A model generated the notes under the pieces. It ran no database searches, was not told the DNA's origin, and was given only the letters and a program-made list of their open reading frames with translations. A stretch of DNA of 13,407 nt from Cephalothrix spiralis (Eukaryota > Nemertea > Palaeonemertea > Archinemertea > Cephalotrichidae), in the NCBI GenBank assembly GCA_032353305.1, contig JAUCNG010139985.1, positions 1 to 13,407 on the forward strand. The letters are read 5' to 3'. Both the position numbers and the translations under genes were made by a program. This document shows positions 1 to 8,122 of this stretch, piece by piece. Each line of letters opens with the position of its first letter. Positions within the stretch are counted from its first letter, which is position 1.

Positions 1-165
1 ATACTTTTTTTAAAACTTTTAATACTTTTTATTAATTTTTAATACTTTTTATTAACTTTTAATGTTTTGTATTAATTTTATTCCTGCTGTATATTGTGTT
101 TAGCACTTCAACTTTTAATACTTTTCATTAACATTCAATACTTTTTATTAAACTTTAATACTTAA
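1..165. repeat. Interrupted AT-rich 20-bp minisatellite
   Basis: Units of exactly 20 bp with the pattern ACTTTTAATACTTTTTATTA follow each other at 15-34, 35-54 and 55-74, with a partial unit before them. After about 36 bp of unrelated sequence (75-110) the array resumes in the same orientation at 111-130, 131-150 and 151-164, with more drift. The interruption and drift suggest an old array. No coding sense is apparent. The array may continue to the left of the window. Confidence 0.85.
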
Positions 166-314
166 AAACGTTTAAGCAATATCACAATCCAACCAAAAAC
201 ATAATTATCATAAGCAGTAGAAAAAAACTCAGGGAACGGAACGAGGATGGACATAACTCTTTATAAAAGTAGGCTATTTGGAGCTTAGAATAGAAAATAT
301 AATTGTTATCCGAT

Positions 315-364
315 AATTAAACCCCTTGTTTTGTCAAAAACGATTTGACAAAAAAATGGGTTAA
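315..364. repeat. Imperfect inverted repeat upstream of the first visible exon
   Basis: The left arm (about 316-337, ending TTTTGTCAAA) and the right arm (343-364, starting TTTGACAAAA) are reverse complements at about 18 of 22 positions, with a loop of about 5 nt. It lies in intron sequence about 75 nt before the splice acceptor at 439. It may be a degraded small palindromic insertion. No function can be assigned. Confidence 0.5.
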
Positions 365-439
365 ACGCAAAATATATATTATAACATTGCATTTGACATC
401 ATTTTCAGGTAATTTTACGTAATGTAAATATATTTTCAG

Positions 440-603
440 TTTTTGCACCATTGACCGAAATAATTGAAAATCTACCCAAAGAAAAACGGGACCGCTGGGA
501 AAAACTTTGGGGTAAATGCAAAGCCCAAACTGTAACTAACATAACAGAAGTGAAAAATGTATTACATCCATTGATATACTCACATCCAGCTACAGGAAAA
601 CCA
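440..603 (+). CDS. Dioxygenase exon A (internal)
   Basis: The acceptor TATTTTCAG ends at 439 and the donor (cca|gtacgt) starts at 604. The exon is 164 nt, begins with the last two bases of a split codon, then reads FAPLTEIIENLPKEKRDRW and ends LHPLIYSHPATGKP. The motif HP-x3-HP-x-TG is characteristic of TauD/TfdA proteins just after the central part of the jelly roll. There is no ATG near 451 (the codon is TTG), so this is not a translation start. Reading past 603 adds only 24 unconserved codons before a stop, which supports splicing. Confidence 0.85.
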
Positions 604-3129
604 GTACGTATAGATGCTTTTAATTCATATCATTTCATTGAGCCGAGCGTAGCAAGGCGGGGAAAAATTGAATAAGGGTTATAAACACGATTTTAAGGTA
701 TGTGCACTGAGTTAGCAGGGATATTTTTAATTCGCTATATAGCTCCATAAAAAATAATTTATACACCATAGATCTATATATTTCTAGAAAGGTAAGTAAA
801 CATAGATCACATATCTGCAACTTTTTTTACTGACAATTTGCGGTTAAGAAAAAAAATTCAAGAAGATCCGATGATTCGTCTAAATTCGACATTTTGCGAT
901 TTCAATCATCCCACCTGCTATATGACAGGAAGAAAACAAACTATTTTTGAGGGACTTCCTCAACATATAGGCACGAAATTTTTAAACGAAAATGATCTTC
1001 TTAACGAAATGAATCATTATATGCAATAAAATAATTCAAAATGTAAATGCTAACTCAGTGCACAGACATTAATTTTGGTTGCTGCCTAAAAATTTTAGGA
1101 TTTTTCTAAAATTTAGGACATTTTATGACAATTTCGTGAAAATTCAGCATTCATCTAAATGCGAGGACATTTTAGGACACACTTCAAGTAACGTCTTATT
1201 ATCAACAGCTTTTCAAAGGTCCTGTCAAGTTGTCAACAAATCGATATAAAAAGGCGTACAAATAAAATTATTTTTAATTATGTGAAATTTTCTAAAAGAA
1301 ACATGGCGTGACTATACTATAGATTCAATGAACATGTTCGTGTATTTATATTTTTTCTAGGTACTATGCTTTCATCTCGGAATGATTGGCTCTTTTACAT
1401 GGGATGCTAATTCAGATGAAGCATTTGAGACTGATATTAATGAAACTAATGAGATTCTTGAAGAGATTGAACACGAATTTGAAACAAATAAGATAGAAAT
1501 GCAATATCCCCATAAGGTAATGTATAAATAATAACGAGACCTCTCACATACATTATTTTGCAAGTCAGACAGTCAATGGGATTTTATAGCTACTTTTAAT
1601 TTTAAATGTGTCCTCCCCTAACCTTAATAAATCCAGGGCTGTATTTGCTGAAACCCTCCTACTACATATGGTGCGTCTCGGTCAAATACTATGCGGATAG
1701 CACCTATTACCCTTTATTCACCCCCGGCACGGGGAGATCACTGAGATCGAAAAGTGACTGGGTGTGCCACTGGGATTTCTGAACAGGTACTAAAATTTAG
1801 AACTAGGTAGAAAAGTTAAACAAAAACTAACTCTAGGTCATTTGGAGCACTTTATAAACCATAACTTCTTTTAGGTCATTTGGAGAACTTGAAAACTTTA
1901 ATAAGATAGAACTGAGTACGAACCTTTCACTGACATGGCATTTAATTATCAAGAATGACAAGAATCGTATCAACCAGATACTCACTTAAACTGAAGAACA
2001 ATTTCTCGTTATCCGCTACACTACAATACATATAGGCCTACTAAATATATCATGACAAGAAGACAGGATATAAAGATGATGTAAATTCATAATAATTCAG
2101 ACGATAAAACAGTTTACTGGGTATCTGTCGAATTACTTCAGTAGAATAAACTGGTAAAGTCTAAAGTCCTAAACATCATCTGTCTCATTTTTAGCCGCTT
2201 GATAATAATTAATATCTAAACAATTCTTCCGCGATATAGTGTATAAACACTAAACAGCAGCTTAAATGCAGAAGCCTTCATTTGTTTAACCACTTAGGAA
2301 TACTGATATCCTTATCATAACGCAATATGCAGCAATGAATTAAGGATCATTAAGTGTCACAATAACTTGTAAACACATTTTACCGACAAAAAGATAAACA
2401 TCTTATAAGCTATCCCGTAATTACTTCATAAATTTTAACTACTTTTGAGTTTATTCTAAATAGATACCAGACATTACTTTACTTATGCAAGATTTCTTTA
2501 CCTGAAATAACTCTTAGCCAATTTTGAAAACAGGACCCTTTACTAAAATGTATTGAGTATAACCACCACCGGGGTGTCCTAAAAATTTATTCCAAGAGAG
2601 CACTTATTAAATGAACCTGACAGGCAAGGGATGGTACAAAGCGCGCTCTTATCACTAGGATCGAGTGCTGCCTCATTAGATTGGAGCAACTAGGTTTCGG
2701 AAAATTAACCTGAACTAACCTAGGGTCTTCAGCACAGTAATATTAAATAGAACTTTGTGGTCAATCAACAAAGTTCTATTTAATATTACTGTGCAGGTTA
2801 ATTTTCCGAACCCTAGTTGCTCCAATCTAATGAGGCAGCACTTGATCCTAGTGATAAGAGCGCGCTTTGTACCATCCCTTGCCTGTCAGGTTTATTTAAT
2901 AAGTGCTCTCTTGAATGGTGTATTTTAACAAATATTAAATGACTTGTATGGTTTGATTAACTTATTATTGTTTCAGTGGGAAGAAGGAGATTTCATCATA
3001 GCTGATAATCTAGCTGTTGGACATATCGCAAGGTCTTGTTCACAAATACCAAGGAGTGAAATGGGATTACGCATTCTCCATCGGACAACAGTTAAGGGAT
3101 CTTCAACCCCAGCAAAAGAATATACATAA
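440..3129 (+). CDS. TauD/TfdA-family Fe(II)/2-oxoglutarate-dependent dioxygenase, 3' part of a split gene (5' exons outside window)
   Basis: Three plus-strand exons join in frame: 440-603, 1361-1516 and 2977-3129. They encode the last 156 or so residues of a protein matching the C-terminal half of the TauD/TfdA fold, which hydroxylates small organic acids or sulfonates using Fe(II), O2 and 2-oxoglutarate. The pattern HPLIYSHPATGKP, then CFHLGM, a helical acidic stretch, WEEGDFIIADN, GH and LRILHRTTVKG follows the family order HP..HP.TG, W..GD...WDN..x.H, R.xHR.T. The distal iron-ligand histidine is encoded at 3022-3024. The arginines at 3070-3072 and 3082-3084 correspond to TauD Arg266 and Arg270. 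The first iron-binding motif (HxD) must lie in missing upstream exons. Both introns are GT-AG and phase 0. Substrate is unknown; taurine is only a guess from the family name. Confidence 0.88.
640..660 (+). repeat. GC-rich 20-mer motif (GAGCCGAGCG type), copy 1
   Basis: GAGCCGAGCGTAGCAAGGCG stands out in AT-rich intron 1, only 36 nt after the donor site. A close match (GAGCCGAGCGAAACGAGGCG) lies at 12181-12200, and a looser relative lies at 8411-8431. Similar short GC motifs are, from memory, dispersed in some invertebrate genomes as parts of small mobile elements. The function is unknown. Confidence 0.5.
701..1064. mobile_element. 364-bp element with 17-bp perfect terminal inverted repeats, inside intron 1
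   Basis: TGTGCACTGAGTTAGCA at 701-717 is the exact reverse complement of 1048-1064. The two copies are 330 nt apart and nothing beyond the 17 bp matches. If the true ends are CACTGAG...CTCAGTG, the flanking GTG/CAC would only be palindromic neighbours. I see no convincing target-site duplication, so no superfamily is assigned. The element lies wholly within intron 1 of the dioxygenase gene and contains the open frame at 796-1029. Confidence 0.65.
796..1029 (+). other. Unrecognised open frame inside the intron 1 TIR element
   Basis: The frame is open from 796 (after TAA at 793) to the TAA at 1027-1029, 78 codons with no ATG until codon 26. It includes DPMIRLNSTFCDFNHPTCYM and ends FLNENDLLNEMNHYMQ. 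The composition looks more protein-like than random AT-rich DNA, but I do not recognise it. It could be a scrap of a transposase or of a captured exon, or chance. No good splice acceptor precedes it, so use as an alternative 3' exon of the dioxygenase is not supported. Confidence 0.25.
1361..1516 (+). CDS. Dioxygenase exon B (internal)
   Basis: The acceptor TTTTTTCTAG ends at 1360 and the donor (cataag|gtaatg) starts at 1517. The exon is 156 nt or 52 codons, phase 0 at both ends. It reads VLCFHLGMIGSFTWDANSDE, then an acidic helical stretch ending IEMQYPHK. In TauD/TfdA proteins this is the segment between HP.TG and W..GD, where a variable helix packs against the barrel. Joining to exon A gives GKP|VLCFHLGM without disturbing the frame. 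Confidence 0.88.
1517..2592. other. Intron 2, first part; no gene seen
   Basis: This is the non-coding part of intron 2 before the foldback. Two short direct repeats (TAGGTCATTTGGAG) lie 38 nt apart at 1834-1847 and 1872-1885. A GC-richer patch at about 1640-1790 looks like an interspersed repeat fragment but was not identified. No open frame longer than a few tens of codons looks coding. Confidence 0.6.
2593..2913. repeat. 321-bp near-perfect foldback (long hairpin) in intron 2
   Basis: The outer arms 2593-2711 and 2795-2913 (119 nt each) are reverse complements with about three mismatches. The inner arms 2732-2758 and 2768-2794 (27 nt each) pair perfectly around a 9-nt loop (2759-2767). 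The left side carries an extra 20 nt (2712-2731) with no partner. In RNA this would be a stem of about 146 bp. Such near-identity suggests a recent foldback insertion or arm homogenisation. Partial arm homology may continue for about 4 nt outside, but no clear target-site duplication is seen. It ends 63 nt before the exon C acceptor. Confidence 0.93.
2977..3129 (+). CDS. Dioxygenase exon C (terminal, with stop)
   Basis: The acceptor TATTGTTTCAG ends at 2976. The exon codes for 50 residues and a TAA at 3127-3129. It starts WEEGDFIIADNLAVGH, the family's W..GD...xDN..x.H block; the histidine (residue 16 of the exon) is the predicted distal Fe(II) ligand. It then reads GLRILHRTTVKG. The arginine 16 residues after that histidine and the one 20 residues after it match TauD Arg266 and Arg270, which position 2-oxoglutarate and substrate. 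The tail SSTPAKEYT is short and not conserved. Confidence 0.92.
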   Translation, partial: WEEGDFIIADNLAVGHIARSCSQIPRSEMGLRILHRTTVKGSSTPAKEYT

Positions 3130-3211
3130 CAATTTTGCACTGACATTTTTTATAACTATTTATTTCTCACGCTCAAATAAATTTCAACCCCAGCTAAGGA
3201 GAATATCTAAC
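3102..3211 (+). repeat. Duplicated tail segment: end of coding sequence and 3' UTR
   Basis: TTCAACCCCAGCAAAAGAAT at 3102, within the last codons, recurs at 3183 as TTCAACCCCAGCTAAGGAGA. The similarity runs through ATATACATAAC versus ATATCTAAC, with a period of about 81 nt. The second copy lies in the presumed 3' UTR. It is either an old local duplication or part of a small repeat that supplied the protein's C-terminal residues. Confidence 0.6.
3176..3181 (+). terminator. Candidate polyadenylation signal AATAAA for the dioxygenase gene
   Basis: AATAAA lies 47 nt downstream of the stop codon, with T-rich and AT-rich sequence after it. The position suits a short 3' UTR, but AATAAA is common in AT-rich DNA, so this is only a candidate. 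Confidence 0.5.
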
Positions 3212-3329
3212 TACAAGTACATTAAGTAATTAAATGTTATGATTTTGCTATATTCTCATCTTAGGGGATTAGGACTATGGTATATGATACATATCTTAAT
3301 GAACTTATAATAATAACATGTTATGTTAC

Positions 3330-3440
3330 CAGGGGCAGATCTTGGAGCACACAATTGTCTCAGGAGGGGGTTTCGGGGAGGGTGTGCCTCCCCCAGCGAT
3401 TTAAGGCATTTACGCCAATTGGTGGCCCAATTCTGATACC
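3330..3440. repeat. G/C-rich interspersed repeat fragment
   Basis: A stretch of about 110 bp is far richer in G and C than its surroundings. It contains CAGGAGGGGGTTTCGGGGAG followed by GTGTGCCTCCCCCAG, which pair as GGAGGGGG/CCTCCCCC. This 'cccgggggtgtgcctccccc' texture resembles repeats I have seen in marine invertebrate genomes. No family name is assigned and no TIR boundary was established. The open frames across it on both strands have no recognisable protein. Confidence 0.5.
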
Positions 3441-4298
3441 TTTTAAGAGACAAAAACATATATTTTGTTCAATGTTTCTGTAGCTATATTCAACTGGATA
3501 TGTGACTCTCAAAAATCATGATCGTCATGTGAGCTGGAAAAATTCATTTGAGACAAAGAAAAAAAATAAAACTTTTTTCAGATAACATGGCATTACATGC
3601 ATTTGAATTTTAATAAGCAAAAAAATGCTATTTTTTGTGTGACTTCTTCTAAAACAATAGCCAAGCCAAGGGAGTCAAATTTAAAGTCATAATCTGCCTA
3701 CTGAATTATATTCACTATGCTTACAGTTACATAAATTATAGCCCTTCCAGTTACGACTACGTCGGTTTTAGCCCTGGATTTTAAGCTACAGGATGCTCTC
3801 CCTTCTCCTACGGTAAAGATTTTCCACCATCCTAAGTTAGCGATAAAAGTTTGTCCTACACCTAGATGTTAAACCCTTGGGGACCCTCATTTAAGGCACA
3901 TAGCGAAATTGCAATCAACGCATAAGAAATTTAGATTGATAGGACTTATTTATTTAACATGTACAAGTAATTTAGGATAAAAAAATTTAAAATGTTATTT
4001 TGTTTGCCTTCTTACACAAACAATATTTTAAATAATGAATTGAGATGAGCGAGACAAGAGGAAAAATGCTCAATTGTGACAACTTGCTACTCTATAGATC
4101 TTTCCTGCATGTTACAATGGTAGGTGCCCCATGTATGTACATTATTATCTACTAGTTTCAGCACCTTCTGACCTGTAGCCTAATCATGATATCAGAATTT
4201 GTAAAGACTACTTGGCCAATGCTACTGTGACTATGACCATTCAAGTCATTACTAGCCCAAATGACAATACTGACTGCAAAAAATTGGTCAATCTTATA
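3441..4298. other. Stretch without recognisable genes
   Basis: The base composition is mixed. A somewhat GC-richer patch at 3735-3900 has no open frame worth calling. No TIRs, tandem arrays or splice-flanked exons were found by eye. Confidence 0.5.
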
Positions 4299-4357
4299 CG
4301 GTTATACCTTCGTCTTCCACAGACTTTATACTGTAAATCAAGTGCGCTAACCATTTT
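4299..4357 (-). repeat. Possible degraded tRNA-like SINE head
   Basis: On the minus strand, ATGGTTAGCGCACTTGATTT resembles a pol III A box with the D-loop region of a tRNA. About 40 nt further on, GAAGGTATAACCG could be a decayed B box (expected GGTTCRANNCC). The spacing is right but the B box is poor, so this is at best an old tRNA-derived SINE relic. The longer minus-strand open frame across it is treated as chance. Confidence 0.28.
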
Positions 4358-4742
4358 TGTAGTTAACTGTCTTTTAAAGTAATAAAATAAGTCAATAAAA
4401 TATCTTGCAAAACATTTATTAAGTGAAATCCTAGGGTGACAGAATGCAATGACAGTTATCATACAGTACACTCCGCTTTTTGCAATGCCACTTATAAGCA
4501 TGATTCAAATACATGCACATTTTTTCAAAACCATTTCCTATGCTTTAGTACACAAAACACTCCGCTTTCCATATCTGCTGCCAATAAGTTGTTTTAATTT
4601 AAAGTCAATTTATAAGATATTCACTTCTAAATGATAAAATTAGTCTTGTTTTATTATTATTTGAAACGATATACAATTTAATAAATATTAGCAATGGCAT
4701 CCAGTTTTCTCTATCGCCATCGAGATCAACAGACGGAGTAAT

Positions 4743-4982
4743 CTGTAGGAGGGGGGTAAAGGGGTCAGAACAGAAGCGGGAAAAACCCTAAAAACGCTTA
4801 CGGATGCGGGATATTGAGAATTTTAGTTCGGAAGACGGAGACGGGATTTGAAAAAAAAACCCAATTTTCGGATTTTGTATCGCTAAAAACGATAAAGCTC
4901 GCTCTAACGGAAGCGGGATATCATGTTTTTTTGCTAACGGAAGCGGGACGAGGACCCCCCCTTCGCCCCCCTCCTGTAGGGG
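4743..4982. mobile_element. G-rich TIR element, about 240 bp, with internal GGAAGCGGGA repeats
   Basis: The left end (CTGTAGGAGGGGGGTAAAGG, 4743 on) is matched at the right end by an imperfect reverse complement (GACCCCCCCTTCGCCCCCCT then CCTGTAG, about 4953-4979). Inside, ACGGAAGCGGGA occurs twice (near 4907 and 4937), and relatives GGATGCGGGA and GGAGACGGGA occur earlier. The shape is that of a MITE. Open frames across it come from the repeat and are not genes. Confidence 0.6.
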
Positions 4983-5727
4983 ACCTCCGCTGTGGAATAT
5001 GTCTGACTTTGTCTGTGTCGTCTTAATGTCGATTTAGGAAATTGATGATTTTTAAAACTCTTCCATCCCTTTTATATATCAAATTGTTTCTGATACAAGA
5101 GGCTTGGCTAGATATCCTTAATCTATAATTGTGCATGTTCTGTTTGTGTGTGGAATAAAATTGAATTCAAAAGGATTGTGAATGCCTGAAACTGAGTGAA
5201 AGTTTTTGAACTTTTTCACTTTTTGTCGAAAATTTTTAGAAAAAAATTGCAATGAAATTCTTCCATTCCTATCGGATAACAGTCGAAGATACAATCATGA
5301 AAACAAGTATTAACATACCAGCATTTATTTTAAGTATACATTTGCTTACCTACTGACTATTTACAAGGAATTCTGTTTGAAAAGCACCAACAAAACGTGG
5401 AGAGAAAAAAAATTATGTGTGCGTTAGCGCCATTTTGGCTTTTGTATAAATAATTTAGTAGGTAAATATGTTTTCATTATATAAAATAATAATAAAGTTT
5501 AATATGTCAGACGAATAGATCTAATTTTTGCTTGAACATGATATGTTCACAAAAATTATTTTTTAATTTAATAAATATTATTTAGTAGAAATATATAACT
5601 TACAACAGGGTTATCTAAAGTGTCGTATTTATTAGCACAACTATTTTTTTGATTTGGGTTTAGCGGATCCTAAAGACCCCAAAAACTGATAAAACTTAGT
5701 TTTGTTGCCAGTGGATTTACAAATATT
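4983..5727. other. AT-rich stretch, nothing identified
   Basis: No open frame with protein-like composition, no clear TIR pair and no tandem array was seen. Several AATAAA and T-run motifs occur, as expected in AT-rich DNA. Confidence 0.5.
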
Positions 5728-6010
5728 CCTAAAAAAAATCCCATAGATCAGGCTTGGCCCTAATTTACCTACCCATGGTCCCAAAAATATATTTTGATTC
5801 CAGAAGAAAAATATTCGCATAGGGCCTTAGCCTATAGACTAGCCTAATGCCTAAAAAATCTCATGATCTCAAAAAAATCTTGAAGATTTAAAAAAATCCA
5901 AAATAATAATGATATACACAATCATATAGGCCTAGCTTATATAGCCTATAGGCTAGGCCTACAGATCTACAAAATGTAGAAGATTAAAAATCCCATGATC
6001 CTAAAAAAAT
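5728..6010. repeat. Three degenerate copies of a 25-nt A-rich repeat plus a TAGGCCTA palindrome
   Basis: Copies of the pattern AAAAATCYCATGATCYYAAA occur at about 5728-5750, 5850-5880 and 5984-6010. Between them, TAGGCCTAGC at 5927-5936 pairs exactly with GCTAGGCCTA at 5952-5961 around a 15-nt loop. This seems to be a locally expanded low-copy repeat of unknown origin. Confidence 0.5.
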
Positions 6011-6693
6011 TAAGTAGCCGGGGCCTAGAACTTTATATGTCACCAAAATTCTTTGATGGAAGGCCTACACTTTACTTTAGAAACCTATTGAGAATTTGAA
6101 ATTCAGACCTGTAGTCTGTACCGTACTCACCTTTTCTACAAAAAATAATATTCATTCCAGATTCAATTTGCGAAAATCTGTAAGCCTCATGAGTTATGTT
6201 CATGCATCTATAATATTAGCCACATGATATACCATTCAAAGAATTTTGTCGATTGGGAAGAAATAAAGATCTCAACCACAATAGGCGATAAGAAAAATAC
6301 CAAAAACCAAAAAATAGGAAAAAGACCAAATTACAATTAAATGTAGCTAAAAATTATTGATTATAATAATTTAATTATAAAAAACATTGACGAGTGAATT
6401 ATGATATACATGATAACCTATAATTTAGCAGTTGAAGTAGAATACATTGTAGCCTACATGTAGTTTATCATGTGAATAAACGTACAACAAGTTATTCCTG
6501 TAGTTGTGGTTACATCAACTGCGCACAATATTTTATAATTATTTAGACCATTTAGACTATAAAGTAGTACAGGAATCAATATATACATGTAGCTGTAAAA
6601 ATTGATCATAATTATGTAGGACTTTAGCATTATTATACTCTGATGATAAATAATCGCACATTCATTATTAATTTTGTATTGATAATATTTCAG
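6011..6693. other. AT-rich stretch, nothing identified
   Basis: No coding exon, TIR or array is visible. Copies of the palindrome TACATGTA begin here (6455-6462, 6584-6591). Confidence 0.5.
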
Positions 6694-6715
6694 AAATTAC
6701 TCTAGTAAACAAGAG
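6694..6715 (+). other. Candidate 22-nt microexon or non-coding exon
   Basis: A good acceptor (GATAATATTTCAG, ending 6693) is followed 22 nt later by a strong donor (GAG|GTAAGTAT, starting 6716). The enclosed 22 nt has stops in some frames, so it would more likely be a UTR or lncRNA exon than coding. Chance occurrence is plausible. Confidence 0.2.
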
Positions 6716-8122
6716 GTAAGTATCTAAGTACAATGACACTAGGCCTACCTGGGATGCTTTACATCCGGTCTTGATCAGTTGATTGACTTGAAATTCAAGG
6801 GAAATTCTTTTACAGTTTTGAATTTAATTCATTTATTTAAGTAATCAAAATGCACTTTAGAATCTTTGTAGGGCATGTTTATCGGTAGGCCTACTACTGA
6901 CATTAACTATTACCTCTCGGTACATGGTACCAGACCTGATGGTACTACTAACCAGCATAATCATTTACTAGATCTGAACAAAAATATAAGAAAGAGTGAA
7001 ATTTATAAAAAAAATTCCTTCTTGGAAGTATGATTAGGCTTCAGTCTACGCTTACCCGACCAATTCGTATAAAATAATAATACTTATTGTTGTTTATAAG
7101 TGTACATAAATACTTTTTATGATACATTGCACTATAGAATACAAATTCATTTATTTAATCTAAGATTAATTACAAATATAAATATATTGGGTCAAAGCAT
7201 ATCCTTACAAATGTATTTGTTTATGGTCTATAATTACAGGGCCATTGAACTATCGTACATGTATGTATTTCTAATATCATTTTTGGAATTAAACGTAAAA
7301 ACATCAATTGCACATTATATTCAATATTTCACATACAAAACAATAAAAAATCACTAGTATAAATGTAATTACAGAGATAAATATATAAACATCAAGAATG
7401 GGGATACAATTTTGCATGAAAAAGGTAATTACTTATACATGTATACATGTACATATAAATTACACAGCTTAAAGTAAAACAATATTTCGAGAAATTTTAG
7501 TCGACTACAAAAAATCGTCGTGAAATTATTCCATGATTTCGATATTTTAATTATTATAATATAAAATTAATGAAACGAAATTGACTTAAGAAATAGGCTT
7601 AAATTTCAGCCCATTAAAATAGTTACTCTAGCTCTAAATTTGTCATAGTTAAAAGAATTACATGTAAATAAAATAGCTGCGCGCCGTATACCGACAGTGG
7701 AATTCCGAAGAGTACTTAGTCCTCCCAGTCAAAACTTTCCAAAAAGTAGGACAAGGAATAGAACATGCCAAAAAGAGGTTGATAAATAATTAAACTTGTA
7801 GTCTAACTCCAATTTCTAATAAAGCATGGAGCATAATTTTGGCAAATTTGTACGCAAATAAAAGAAACCCATCTATAGGTACATTCGGAAATTTCTCCTA
7901 CAATTTCATTAAAGTGTTCAAACTTTGAAAGAAATTTTGGACTACCCTTTAAAATTAATTCCACCGTCGATTTTTGCTTAGCAGATCATTGCTAAAATTT
8001 AAGCGAGAAGCCTATAAGCTATAATCCAGCGTATAATCATATTAAGATCTTTAAATGCCATATGAAAAGGCTAGCTGACATAATGAGACGGAATCTTGAC
8101 TAAAAAACCATTTCAAATAAAA
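6716..8122. other. AT-rich intergenic or intronic stretch without genes
   Basis: Apart from TACATGTA and TAGGCCTA words, I see nothing. The 85-codon open frame at 7100-7357 has the residue bias expected of AT-rich DNA (I, Y, L, N) and no motif, so it is not called. Confidence 0.5.
7436..7451. repeat. 16-bp perfect palindrome, double TACATGTA
   Basis: TACATGTATACATGTA equals its own reverse complement and consists of two adjacent copies of the octamer TACATGTA. Four other copies are nearby (6455, 6584, 7256, 7659). The octamer is, from memory, unusually common in several marine invertebrate genomes. Confidence 0.7.

Noticed and set aside
1-165. CRISPR-like array
   Set aside because: The 20-bp units are adjacent without unique spacers, and the context is eukaryotic.
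451-675. Single-exon gene of 74 codons starting at 451
   Set aside because: The first codon is TTG, a splice acceptor lies at 431-439, and the family match stops exactly at the donor at 604. The rest is intron read-through.
635-820. Minus-strand frame of 61 codons
   Set aside because: It overlaps intron 1 and the TIR of the intronic element, and has low-complexity hydrophobic composition without motifs.
1372-1563. Minus-strand frame of 63 codons
   Set aside because: It is a shadow of dioxygenase exon B, which has clear family matches on the plus strand.
3017-3229. Second plus-strand frame over exon C
   Set aside because: It is an out-of-frame shadow; the conserved family residues are in the frame ending at 3129.
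3256-3483. Opposed frames of 67 and 68 codons
   Set aside because: Both run through the G/C-rich interspersed repeat and have no recognisable protein features.
4241-4634. Minus- and plus-strand frames (86 and 61 codons)
   Set aside because: No motifs or splice context; the minus one overlaps a tRNA-like relic.
4814-5026. Plus-strand frame of 70 codons
   Set aside because: It is produced by the G-rich MITE repeats.
7100-7357. Plus-strand frame of 85 codons
   Set aside because: Its I/Y/L/N-rich composition is that expected from AT-rich DNA; no motif, no splice context.
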